DNA of 6,146 nt, from NCBI GenBank assembly GCA_937901485.1, contig CALGTT010000151.1, positions 1 to 6,146 on the forward strand, in the 5' to 3' direction. A model generated the notes under the pieces. The model had not been told where the DNA came from. It searched no databases and saw only the letters and a program-made list of their open reading frames with translations. The translations under genes and the position numbers were made by a program. This stretch comes from an uncultured Ruminococcus sp. GTDB lineage: Bacteria; Bacillota; Clostridia; Oscillospirales; Ruminococcaceae. This document shows, in pieces, positions 1 to 6,033 of this stretch (positions are counted from its first letter, which is position 1; each line of letters begins with the position of its first letter).

Positions 1-1606
1 GGCCGATCTGCGCCTGCGGTACTTCGAGGCGGTAGGAATAAACCGGCTCCAGCAGGATGCTCTTTGCCTGCATCAGTCCCTGCCGCACAGCGCGGTAGGT
101 CGCCTGCCGGAAATCGCCGCCCTCGGTGTGCTTCTTGTGGGCGCGTCCGGCGGCAAGGGAAATTTTCATGTCCGTCAGGGGTGAGCCGGTCAGCACGCCG
201 AGGTGGGATTTTTCCTGCAAATGCGTCAGGATCAGCCGCTGCCAGTTGCGGTCAAGTGCATCCTCGCGGCAGATGCTCGTGAACTTCATGCCGCTGCCCT
301 GCGGCAGCGGTTCGAGGATGAGCCGCACCTCGGCATAATGCCGCAGGGGTTCATAATGCCCCATGCCCTCGACACGATCGGCGATGGTTTCCTTGTAGGC
401 AACGCCGCCGGGGGCAAATTCCGCATGGATGCTGAAACGCTCGGCAAGCACATGGCGCAGGACTGCCATCTGGATCTCGCCCATGAGCAGTACATGGATC
501 TCCTGCACCTGCGGCTGGTAGGAAACCTGCATCTGCGGATCTTCCTCCTCCAGCTTTCGGAGCGCGGAAAGTGCCGTATGCACGTTGATCTCCTCCGGCA
601 GTACCACGCTGTACCGCAGAACGGGTTCGAGCTGCGGGCTGCCCGTGTCCTGTGCCGCGCCCAAGCCCTGTCCGGCGTAGGTGCGCGTCAATCCCGTGAC
701 GGCGCAGACCGTTCCGGCTGGCGCATCGTCCGCCGGCTGGAATTTCGCGCCGGAATACAGGCGGATCTGGCTGACCTTTTCCTGCCACGGCTCGCCCTGT
801 GCATCCGTGCCCTCCAGAATATCGCGGACATGGAGTGTGCCGCCCGTGATCTTCATGTGGGTGAGTCTGCGCCCCTGTTCATCCTCGGTGATCTTGTAGA
901 CCTTTGCGGCGAATTCCTCCAGCACGGGGCGCGGACGGGTACAGGCATCGAGAAGCGCGAGCAGCTCCGCCACGCCCTCATTTTTCAGTGCAGAGCCAAA
1001 CAGACAGGGGAACACATGCCGTCCGGCGATCGCCTGCGCGATGGTTTCCGGCTGTAATTCGCCATTTTCGAGAAGCTCCTGCATGAGTGCTTCATCACAG
1101 ACCGCAAGGCTTTCCGCAAATTCCTCCGACTGCATGTCCGAGAAGTCCACAAAATTCCCGTGCAGGCGTTCGCCGAGCTGTTCCATCAGCTCCGCGCTGC
1201 TCTGCTGGGAGAGATCCATTTTGTTGATGAACACGAACACCGGCACACTGCTGTGCGAAAGGAGCTGCCAGAGCGTTTCCGTGTGGCTCTGCACGCCCTC
1301 CGAGCCGCTGACAACGAGCACGGCATAGTCGAGCACCTGCAAGGTGCGCTCCATTTCTGCCGAAAAATCGACATGTCCGGGGGTGTCGAGGAGTGTGAAC
1401 GCCGTATCCCCCACATGCAGACGCGCCTGCTTGGAGAAGATGGTAATGCCGCGGTCGCGTTCGAGGCTGTGGGTATCGAGGAAGGCATCCCCGTGATCGA
1501 CGCGCCCTAAACGGCGCAGTTCACCTGCGGCATAGAGCAGACCCTCCGAGAGGGTGGTTTTTCCGGAGTCAACGTGGGCAAGAATGCCGAGGGTGATGGA
1601 TTTCAT
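1..1606 (-). CDS. EF-G-like translation GTPase of the Tet ribosomal-protection superfamily (3' end outside window)
   Basis: The minus strand reads as 535 uninterrupted codons from ATG at 1606 to the window edge. All GTPase motifs are visible: G1 AHVDSGKT (residues 10-17), RGIT (52-55), DTPGH (74-78), NKMD (128-131) and GSA (204-206). Domain 2 lies at about 225-320, domain 3 at about 327-400, and domain 4 begins near 402. The start is set by an AAGGAG ribosome site 7 bases upstream. Known members, Tet(M)/Tet(O)/Tet(W), are about 640 residues long, bind the ribosome like EF-G and eject tetracycline. By hand alignment, the domain 4 loop that is YSPVST in Tet(M) is here HKKHTE (490-495), with lysine 492 in place of the drug-contacting proline 509. 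I therefore infer a chromosomal EF-G paralogue that acts on ribosomes, not a proven resistance gene. About 100 or more C-terminal residues are missing because of the window edge, not because the gene is broken. Confidence 0.93.
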   Translation of the reverse strand, partial: MKSITLGILAHVDSGKTTLSEGLLYAAGELRRLGRVDHGDAFLDTHSLERDRGITIFSKQARLHVGDTAFTLLDTPGHVDFSAEMERTLQVLDYAVLVVSGSEGVQSHTETLWQLLSHSSVPVFVFINKMDLSQQSSAELMEQLGERLHGNFVDFSDMQSEEFAESLAVCDEALMQELLENGELQPETIAQAIAGRHVFPCLFGSALKNEGVAELLALLDACTRPRPVLEEFAAKVYKITEDEQGRRLTHMKITGGTLHVRDILEGTDAQGEPWQEKVSQIRLYSGAKFQPADDAPAGTVCAVTGLTRTYAGQGLGAAQDTGSPQLEPVLRYSVVLPEEINVHTALSALRKLEEEDPQMQVSYQPQVQEIHVLLMGEIQMAVLRHVLAERFSIHAEFAPGGVAYKETIADRVEGMGHYEPLRHYAEVRLILEPLPQGSGMKFTSICREDALDRNWQRLILTHLQEKSHLGVLTGSPLTDMKISLAAGRAHKKHTEGGDFRQATYRAVRQGLMQAKSILLEPVYSYRLEVPQAQIG

Positions 1607-1638
1607 GGCGGTTCTCCTTTTCAATCAGTATCAGTTCT

Positions 1639-1667
1639 ATTATAACATATTTCAGATATGATGGCAA
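1639..1667 (-). promoter_or_regulatory. Promoter of the translation GTPase gene
   Basis: Read on the minus strand, TTGCCA (1667-1662, five of six to consensus) and a perfect TATAAT (1644-1639) are separated by 17 bases. A TG one base before the -10 makes it an extended -10 promoter. Transcription would start near 1632, giving a leader of about 25 bases before the ATG at 1606. That is too short for a long attenuator of the tet(M) type, so expression is probably constitutive or controlled at initiation. Confidence 0.85.
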
Positions 1668-1670
1668 TAG

Positions 1671-1696
1671 AAAATCCCGACAAACATCGGGATTTT
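1671..1696 (-). terminator. Second hairpin terminator downstream of the small-RNA unit
   Basis: A perfect 10-base-pair stem (AAAATCCCGA, 1671-1680, with TCGGGATTTT, 1687-1696) closes a six-base loop. On the minus strand the stem ends in TTTT followed by CTATT, so it can act as a back-up terminator insulating the GTPase promoter from leftward read-through. The right arm also gives TTTT on the plus strand, so the hairpin could work both ways. Confidence 0.65.
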
Positions 1697-1735
1697 GGTG
1701 TTGTTCATGGGGCAGAGCAGATCATGTTCACTTGA

Positions 1736-1942
1736 CAAGAAAAAAAGCCCCGATGTTACTCAGGGCTTTTTCTGCATATTTTTAATGGGCGTTTTACTGC
1801 TTATAGGTGGAACTGGCTTATATGCAACCAAATCGACAACTCCACGCAAACTTACCACCGTCAGAAGTACGCTTCATAGTTGTGACACTCCCAAATAACT
1901 TATGGCGAATGTCGTTTCCATCGTCTTTCGACAACTTCCATC
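1736..1942 (-). ncRNA. Putative small RNA of about 205 nt, own promoter and terminator, no known family recognised
   Basis: A perfect sigma-A promoter lies just upstream (1977-1949) and a hairpin with seven Ts just downstream (1771-1740), so a leftward transcript from about 1942 to about 1736 is expected. No protein-sized frame exists in it. By eye the RNA can form a six-pair hairpin capped by a GAAA tetraloop (GUUGUC/GACGAU, about 1935-1920), a GAAG-CGUA-CUUC hairpin (1875-1864), and a longer arm with GUGGA/UCCAC closing UGGUU/AAGCCA (about 1848-1807). AGUUGUCGA occurs twice (1936-1928 and 1841-1833), and either copy could pair its AGUUGU with ACAACU (1883-1878), which suggests a switchable fold. 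It does not look like 6S RNA, since the ends are not complementary, nor like tmRNA or a riboswitch I know, and it does not lead into a gene. It could instead encode a tiny peptide (1877-1818). Confidence 0.5.
1740..1771 (-). terminator. Intrinsic terminator of the putative small RNA
   Basis: Read leftward, AAAAAGCCC (1771-1763) pairs with GGGCTTTTT (1750-1742) around a 12-base loop, with the T run continuing to 1740 (seven Ts). This is a textbook rho-independent terminator. It also has Ts on the plus-strand side, so it may be bidirectional. Confidence 0.85.
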
Positions 1943-1948
1943 ATTTAT

Positions 1949-1977
1949 ATTATATCAGTTTTTTCTTAATTTGTCAA
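1949..1977 (-). promoter_or_regulatory. Perfect-consensus promoter of the putative small RNA
   Basis: On the minus strand TTGACA (1977-1972) and TATAAT (1954-1949) both match consensus exactly and are 17 bases apart, the ideal spacing. Transcription would start near 1942. It lies between the xylanase terminator and a stretch without a protein gene, so it is not simply the promoter of the next annotated gene, which has its own at 1667-1639. Confidence 0.85.
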
Positions 1978-1993
1978 TGAGGTTTCTTGTTCT

Positions 1994-2007
1994 TTGTCAA
2001 TTGACAA
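1994..2007. promoter_or_regulatory. 14-base perfect palindrome upstream of the small-RNA promoter
   Basis: TTGTCAATTGACAA is a perfect palindrome. It lies 16 bases upstream of the -35 box of the small-RNA promoter and immediately downstream of the xylanase terminator stem. Position and symmetry fit a dimeric activator or repressor site. It may instead be the tail of the termination region or a chance product of two facing TTGACA-like words; neither TTGACA has a -10 box at the right distance. Confidence 0.35.
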
Positions 2008-2010
2008 GCC

Positions 2011-2037
2011 AAAGAACCCGGCAAACTGTCGGGTTCT
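2011..2037 (-). terminator. Probable terminator of the xylanase gene
   Basis: Eleven bases downstream of the xylanase stop codon, AGAACCCGACA (2037-2027) pairs with TGCCGGGTTCT (2023-2013) around a three-base loop, eleven pairs with one G-U wobble. The run of Ts that follows is short (TTT, then GGCTTGTC), so termination may be incomplete. Confidence 0.65.
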
Positions 2038-2047
2038 CGATGAATTG

Positions 2048-3955
2048 TTATTCAGTTGCAGTAATCGGGAGTTCCGTTACAAGCTTGATCGTGTACTTCA
2101 GAATGTTCAGTGCATCCACAGAAGACGGCTTGCCGTCGAGATCCACGTCAGCATTCACCTTTGCCTGATCAGAAAGCGCCTCACCGATCAGCAGGTTGCG
2201 GTTCAGTGTCAGTACGTCCAGAATGTTTACCTCGCCGTCCTCGTTGACATCACCATAAGCAGCATCAGCAGGCTTGTCCGTGGTCGGTTCGTCCGTAGAG
2301 GGAGCTTCTGTGGTCGGCTCAGTCGTGGACGGTTCTTCCGTGGGCGGCATCTCCAGACCATCGGTGATGGCTGCAAATGCGGGCTTGGACTGGAATGTGC
2401 CGTCAAACAGCAGCGGTACTCTGTCCGCTCTCCAGCTCTGGTCATCGGTAACGCCCCAGAATACGACTGCGGAAATGCCGTCTGCATACTTCACGCAGGC
2501 ATCCATGATGTCGCTGTACATCTGTGCCTGCTTTTCCAGACCTGCGGCGGAGGTATCGTTGGTGGTGATATCCAGCTCCGTTACCTGTACGTCCAGACCT
2601 GTGGAAACATACTTCTCAACAGCTCTTTCAAACTGTGCAGCAGTCGGGAAACCAACGTCCAGATGTGCCTGCATACCGATACCGTCGATCAGATTCTTTT
2701 CCTTCAGTTCCAGAGCCATTTCATAGATGGCATTCATCTTGCCGTCCATGTACTCGTTGTAGTCGTTGTAATAGAGCTTGCAGCCCTCCGGTGCATACTT
2801 TCTTGCATATTCAAATGCATACGGAATAAAGGAGTTGTCACCAAAGATCTGCACCCATGCGGAAGCACCGTTCTGAACATTGTTAGAACCGGCTGTACGC
2901 GGCTTGCCGTCTTCCATCCATGCCTCGTTCACAACGTCCCATGCATAGAATTCCACATCCGGATACTGTGTTTCCAGAGCTTCCATGACGTTCTTGATAT
3001 AGTTCTCCATACGCAGGAGCATCTTTTCCTTGGAAACCCAGTCGCCGTCATTGGAATAGCCTTCCTTGAAGAACCAGTCCGGTGTCTGGCTGTGCCATAC
3101 CAGTGTATGACCTCTTACGGGAATATTGTTCTTTGCGCAGTATTTGAGCATACTTGCTGCCGCTGCCAGAGAGATCTGCGGGTTGGTGTCATCGCCGTCA
3201 TTCTCCTCCATGTACGCCAGACAAGCCTCCTGATTCAGCACAAAATCGGGCTTCAGCTCGTTGCCGAAGGTCATGCTGTCGGAGAAATGCTTCTCCACCA
3301 GATCCATAAAGGACGGGGAGGACAGATTGGATGCCATGATCGCTGTACCGATCTTGAAATACGGGCTGTACAGACGATTCAGATCCGGCAGATCCTCCTC
3401 GATCGGGATCACCGGTGCAGTGGAGAGCTTGAAATCATCCACATAGAGATTGCAGGTGTCGGAACACTCGAAATAGATATATACATTGGTCATATCCTCA
3501 GTGAAGCTCACCTTGACATCTTCAAAACTTACCCACTGGTCGCCGCCGACGGACTTCAGGTTGCTGTAATGACGCTCACCCTCCGTGTCGGTATACTCCA
3601 TGCTCAGGTTGACATTGCTGTACCACTGGGACTTCACGTTTGCGCTGATGAGATACTCCGTGTTCGGTTCGCAATTGTCGCTGAGCGAGAACTGCGGGCC
3701 GTTCCAGCTTTCTTCTCTGCCGGAAACGCACATTGCATAGTCACCATTGCACGCAAGCTCCGTGCTTGCCTCGATCACTTCCACGCCCCCACGTCCGGTA
3801 AAGTGCTCGATCTTGCCATCCTCGAAGTCCGTTGCGTAAATGATTGTGCCTTCTGCTTCGTCTGCTGCCCATGCGCTGTACATGGGAAGTGTGGACAGTG
3901 TACATGCTGCTGCCATGACGGAAGCGAGAATGCGGTTCTTGTTCTTCTTTGCCAT
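2048..3955 (-). CDS. Secreted modular xylanase: CBM22 - GH10 - linker - dockerin
   Basis: The protein is 635 residues and is exported to cut the beta-1,4-xylan backbone (retaining endo-xylanase). Residues 1-31 form a signal peptide (KKNKNR, hydrophobic core, AWA cleavage site). Residues about 36-179 resemble a CBM22 xylan-binding module, including the SWNGP motif at W84. Residues about 189-536 are a GH10 barrel with acid/base E344 (DVVNEAW), nucleophile E460 (VTELDI), HTLVWH at 283-288, and W500 and W508 near the active site. A Thr/Pro/Glu linker (537-565) leads to a dockerin (about 567-630) with two calcium loops (DVNEDGEVNILD and DVDLDGKPSSVD), so the enzyme should plug into a cohesin scaffold of a cellulosome. 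The start at 3955 is chosen because AGGAGG lies 9 bases upstream; an in-frame ATG at 3988 lies upstream of that site. No key residue is missing. It appears monocistronic and is divergent from the sigma-factor operon. Confidence 0.96.
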   Translation of the reverse strand: MAKKNKNRILASVMAAACTLSTLPMYSAWAADEAEGTIIYATDFEDGKIEHFTGRGGVEVIEASTELACNGDYAMCVSGREESWNGPQFSLSDNCEPNTEYLISANVKSQWYSNVNLSMEYTDTEGERHYSNLKSVGGDQWVSFEDVKVSFTEDMTNVYIYFECSDTCNLYVDDFKLSTAPVIPIEEDLPDLNRLYSPYFKIGTAIMASNLSSPSFMDLVEKHFSDSMTFGNELKPDFVLNQEACLAYMEENDGDDTNPQISLAAAASMLKYCAKNNIPVRGHTLVWHSQTPDWFFKEGYSNDGDWVSKEKMLLRMENYIKNVMEALETQYPDVEFYAWDVVNEAWMEDGKPRTAGSNNVQNGASAWVQIFGDNSFIPYAFEYARKYAPEGCKLYYNDYNEYMDGKMNAIYEMALELKEKNLIDGIGMQAHLDVGFPTAAQFERAVEKYVSTGLDVQVTELDITTNDTSAAGLEKQAQMYSDIMDACVKYADGISAVVFWGVTDDQSWRADRVPLLFDGTFQSKPAFAAITDGLEMPPTEEPSTTEPTTEAPSTDEPTTDKPADAAYGDVNEDGEVNILDVLTLNRNLLIGEALSDQAKVNADVDLDGKPSSVDALNILKYTIKLVTELPITATE

Positions 3956-3964
3956 TTGAAAAAA

Positions 3965-3970
3965 CCTCCT
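3965..3970 (-). promoter_or_regulatory. Ribosome binding site that fixes the xylanase start
   Basis: AGGAGG on the minus strand lies 9 bases upstream of the ATG at 3955. It excludes the longer frame from 3988, which would start before the ribosome site and put a charged extension on the signal peptide. Confidence 0.9.
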
Positions 3971-3994
3971 TTTTATGCGTATCAACATCCGTGC

Positions 3995-4020
3995 ACGGCA
4001 AACCTCTCATCCTGTGCCGT
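3995..4020 (-). promoter_or_regulatory. Possible stem-loop in the xylanase mRNA leader
   Basis: ACGGCA and TGCCGT form a perfect six-pair stem around a 14-base loop within the leader of about 90 bases (4046-3956). It ends 25 bases upstream of the ribosome site, so it does not hide it directly. It could stabilise the message or be incidental. Confidence 0.3.
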
Positions 4021-4043
4021 CCGATTAGCAGGATATTGAAATC

Positions 4044-4060
4044 GCTATAGCAATTATAGC
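4044..4060. promoter_or_regulatory. Inverted repeat over the xylanase -10 box (candidate operator)
   Basis: GCTATA (4044-4049) and TATAGC (4055-4060) are perfect inverted arms five bases apart. They span the -10 box (4058-4053) and the expected start of transcription near 4046, the classic place for a repressor site. The AT-rich -10 itself supplies part of the symmetry, so chance is possible. Confidence 0.35.
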
Positions 4061-4082
4061 ACTTTTTCCCAGACTTTGTCAA
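4053..4082 (-). promoter_or_regulatory. Promoter of the xylanase gene
   Basis: On the minus strand TTGACA (4082-4077) and TATAAT (4058-4053) match consensus exactly with an 18-base spacer. The gene can therefore be read by the housekeeping sigma factor and does not obviously depend on the divergent ECF-like sigma factor. Transcription would start near 4046. Confidence 0.85.
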
Positions 4083-4186
4083 TAGATTTTAAGCTACTTT
4101 CAAGTAATTTCCCCTTGATGGGCACGCGGCAGAAAAAAAAGCCGGCATGTGCAAGGAATGCACCACGAATCCGTTCTTATAAAGTG

Positions 4187-4195
4187 AAAGGAGGT
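4187..4195 (+). promoter_or_regulatory. Ribosome binding site that fixes the sigma-factor start
   Basis: AAAGGAGGT ends 7 bases before the ATG at 4203 but only one base before the ATG at 4197. The distance favours 4203, giving a protein beginning MKDADIISLY. Confidence 0.8.
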
Positions 4196-4202
4196 CATGC
4201 AG

Positions 4203-4757
4203 ATGAAGGATGCAGACATTATTTCCCTGTATTTCGCACGCTCCGAGCAGGCGATCCGCGCCACGAAGGAGCAGTACGGCAAGCTGATCCGGCACATCAT
4301 CTCCGGCATCGTCAAAAATCCGGAGGACACGGACGAATGCGAGAACGACACCTATTATCAGGCATGGAATGCCATTCCGCCCAACCGTCCGCACAGCCTG
4401 AAAGCCTACCTTGCTGTGATCGCACGCAATCAGGCACTCAAACGCTGGGAGTACCTGCACGCGGATAAACGCGATCCCGAAACAGCCGTTTCCTTTGACG
4501 AGCTTGCGGAATGTCTGTGCAGTGACCGTGCCTCCAATTCCTACACGGACGCGGAGCTGCGCGAAACCATCAACGCATTTCTCCGCACGCTGACGCGCGA
4601 ACACAGGTGCATCTTCCTCCTGCGGTACTGGCAGGGATACAGCATCGAGGAGATCACGCACCTTTGCGGAGGGAGCAAAAGCAGGATCGAATCCATCCTG
4701 TTCCGGACGAGGAAGAAAATGCGCACATTTTTAGAAGAAAGAGGGTATCTGGAATGA
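4203..4757 (+). CDS. ECF-type RNA polymerase sigma factor
   Basis: This 184-residue protein has the size and two-domain plan of an extracytoplasmic-function sigma factor, which directs RNA polymerase to a small set of stress or envelope promoters. Residues about 8-82 form sigma region 2, with the DECENDTYYQAWNAIPP stretch (about 44-60) typical of region 2.2 and LKAYLAVIARNQALKRW (about 66-82) of regions 2.3-2.4. Residues about 117-180 form region 4, with a helix-turn-helix around SIEEITHLCGGSKSRIESILFR. The linker between them (about 83-116) is poorly conserved. The start is set by the AAAGGAGGT site. The stop overlaps the next gene's start (ATGA), so the two are translationally coupled, as is usual for a sigma factor and its anti-sigma partner. 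I see no convincing promoter upstream; it may use a non-consensus, possibly self-recognised one. It is not SigI-like by eye, and its target genes are unknown. Confidence 0.9.
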   Translation: MKDADIISLYFARSEQAIRATKEQYGKLIRHIISGIVKNPEDTDECENDTYYQAWNAIPPNRPHSLKAYLAVIARNQALKRWEYLHADKRDPETAVSFDELAECLCSDRASNSYTDAELRETINAFLRTLTREHRCIFLLRYWQGYSIEEITHLCGGSKSRIESILFRTRKKMRTFLEERGYLE

Positions 4758-5956
4758 AACGTGAGGAACTGAAACGAATGCTCGCACAGGTGGACGAGCA
4801 GTACATTGCTGAAATTCTGGACGCGGAGGAGCTGAACATGTCCGTCAAGCCCGTTTCCCGCAGGAGCTTTGCCCGATGGACAGCGGCGGCAGCGGTCATC
4901 TGCATTGCAGGCGGCGGACTTCTGCTCTGGCAGAACGGCGGTTCGGTATTCCAGCCGCAGGATGCGGTCGAAAGTGCGGTCAGTGCCGCTGACTACTTCA
5001 CCCGTGATGTATCCGAGATCACGACGCACAGGCGCGAATACCCGATGGACATCGTGACCGGCAACCCCTACTGGGCAGGGGGCGGCGGCATCATCACCAA
5101 TAATCCTGCTTCCCTCCGGCGGCTCTGCGATCTGGCAGGGATGGAGGGATCGGAGCTTTCCATTTTCACGGACGCATCCGATGCCGCCGTCCATGCGCAG
5201 GCAGTGCTCACGGACGATGCACAGCACTATGCGGACATCCTGCTGTCGGATACGGGGGACATGATCTCCGTATTCCCGACCGACGGCGGCAGAGAGCGCG
5301 GCGGCATCCCATTCTACGGCTTCACCGATGCGCAGGATGCGGATTACAGGGAGCTGTACTTCGTCACAGGCGGCGTAAGCTGCAGCATCCTCAGCAAGGG
5401 GCTGACGGACGGGCAGGTCATCGCGCTTGCCGATGCCATCATTGAAGGGCAAATCACGCCGGACAGCCTGCTGGAAGCTATGGACAACGCGGGCAGTACG
5501 CCCGATGATACGGTGTATTTCCAGTGTGAATGTGCTCCCGTTCCCGAATATGCGCCGCCGGAGGATGCTGTGATGCAGACGCTCACTGCGTTCACGCTTC
5601 CATTTCCGCCGCTGTATGCCGGCGAGGAAAGCGTTGCCGTGTACCGCGATCCTGCGGATGCTGCGCCGCTTTCTGCGGTCATCCGGTCGGACGGCGTGCG
5701 CGTTGTGATCGCCAAGCCCGATGTTCTGTTTCCGGACGGCGTACCTTGTACGGATACGGGCACGGCGCGGCATGGCGTGACGCTCCACGGCTGGCGGCAT
5801 GATGCGATGCTGGAGCTTTCCTTTGTCAAGGCTGGCTGGGGGTATCATATCTGCGCACCTGCGCAGGACTATCACGAAGCGTGGATGATGGTCATTGCGG
5901 ACGGACTGCTCCTCCATGAATGCACGCCGGAAACGCTGGGGGCGGATATCGACTGA
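4754..5956 (+). CDS. Single-span membrane protein, probable anti-sigma factor with large outer domain
   Basis: The protein is 400 residues and its ATG overlaps the sigma-factor stop. Residues 1-41 are a charged cytoplasmic segment (MKREELKRMLAQVDEQYIAEILDAEE, then RRSFAR), 43-59 one hydrophobic span, and about 60-400 lie outside the cell. Size, topology and coupling fit an anti-sigma factor that holds the sigma factor at the membrane until an outside signal arrives; this is inferred from context. The cytoplasmic segment has no HxxxCxxC zinc anti-sigma motif and is too short for a typical folded anti-sigma domain, so a helical grip is more likely. The outer region has seven cysteines (125, 210, 258, 260, 332, 367, 390) and an aromatic C-terminal part (about 345-388: HGWRHDAMLELSF, GWGYHI) faintly like DUF4367-type tails. 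I recognise no carbohydrate-binding module. The frame can be extended upstream to 4607, but that would run through the sigma gene and break the coupling. Confidence 0.8.
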   Translation: MKREELKRMLAQVDEQYIAEILDAEELNMSVKPVSRRSFARWTAAAAVICIAGGGLLLWQNGGSVFQPQDAVESAVSAADYFTRDVSEITTHRREYPMDIVTGNPYWAGGGGIITNNPASLRRLCDLAGMEGSELSIFTDASDAAVHAQAVLTDDAQHYADILLSDTGDMISVFPTDGGRERGGIPFYGFTDAQDADYRELYFVTGGVSCSILSKGLTDGQVIALADAIIEGQITPDSLLEAMDNAGSTPDDTVYFQCECAPVPEYAPPEDAVMQTLTAFTLPFPPLYAGEESVAVYRDPADAAPLSAVIRSDGVRVVIAKPDVLFPDGVPCTDTGTARHGVTLHGWRHDAMLELSFVKAGWGYHICAPAQDYHEAWMMVIADGLLLHECTPETLGADID

Positions 5957-5978
5957 CGGCACACTCCACAGAATACTG

Positions 5979-6009
5979 CGGCGAAGCGTTCGGGCTTCGC
6001 CGTTTTTTT
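5979..6009 (+). terminator. Terminator of the sigma / anti-sigma operon
   Basis: CGGCGAAGC (5979-5987) pairs perfectly with GCTTCGCCG (5994-6002) around GTTCGG, followed by seven Ts (6003-6009). It begins 22 bases after the stop codon and is a strong rho-independent terminator, so the operon has two genes. Confidence 0.93.
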
Positions 6010-6033
6010 GCCTCTCCATCGGTCATTTTCCTC

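Noticed and set aside
203..1057. 284-codon open frame on the plus strand
   Set aside because: It lies opposite the translation GTPase, which shows all GTPase motifs. No ribosome site and no recognisable domain.
1695..1898. 67-codon plus-strand frame with a hydrophobic stretch (FLMGVLLLIGGTGLY)
   Set aside because: No ribosome site or promoter on that strand, it crosses a terminator hairpin, and it is antisense to the putative small RNA.
1900..1944. 14-codon minus-strand frame at the very 5' end of the small-RNA unit
   Set aside because: It would start within two bases of the expected transcription start, with no leader or ribosome site.
1902..2168. 88-codon plus-strand frame beginning with a hydrophobic segment
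   Set aside because: No ribosome site; it runs over the small-RNA promoter, the xylanase terminator and the xylanase 3' end.
1994..4039. 681-codon open frame on the plus strand
   Set aside because: It is the antisense shadow of the xylanase, whose domains, signal peptide and catalytic residues are all on the minus strand. No ribosome site, and the translation is Cys/Val/His-rich and family-less.
4133..4165. GCCGGC followed by eight Ts on the minus strand as a terminator
   Set aside because: No stable hairpin directly precedes the T run, and there is no leftward gene upstream for it to terminate.
4155..4183. TATAAA at 4178-4183 as a -10 box for the sigma operon
   Set aside because: Transcription would begin inside the AAAGGAGGT ribosome site, and no -35 match lies at the right distance.
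4541..6019. 492-codon open frame on the minus strand
   Set aside because: It lies opposite the sigma and anti-sigma genes and would run through the operon terminator. Its Arg/His-rich translation is typical of an antisense frame in GC-rich DNA.
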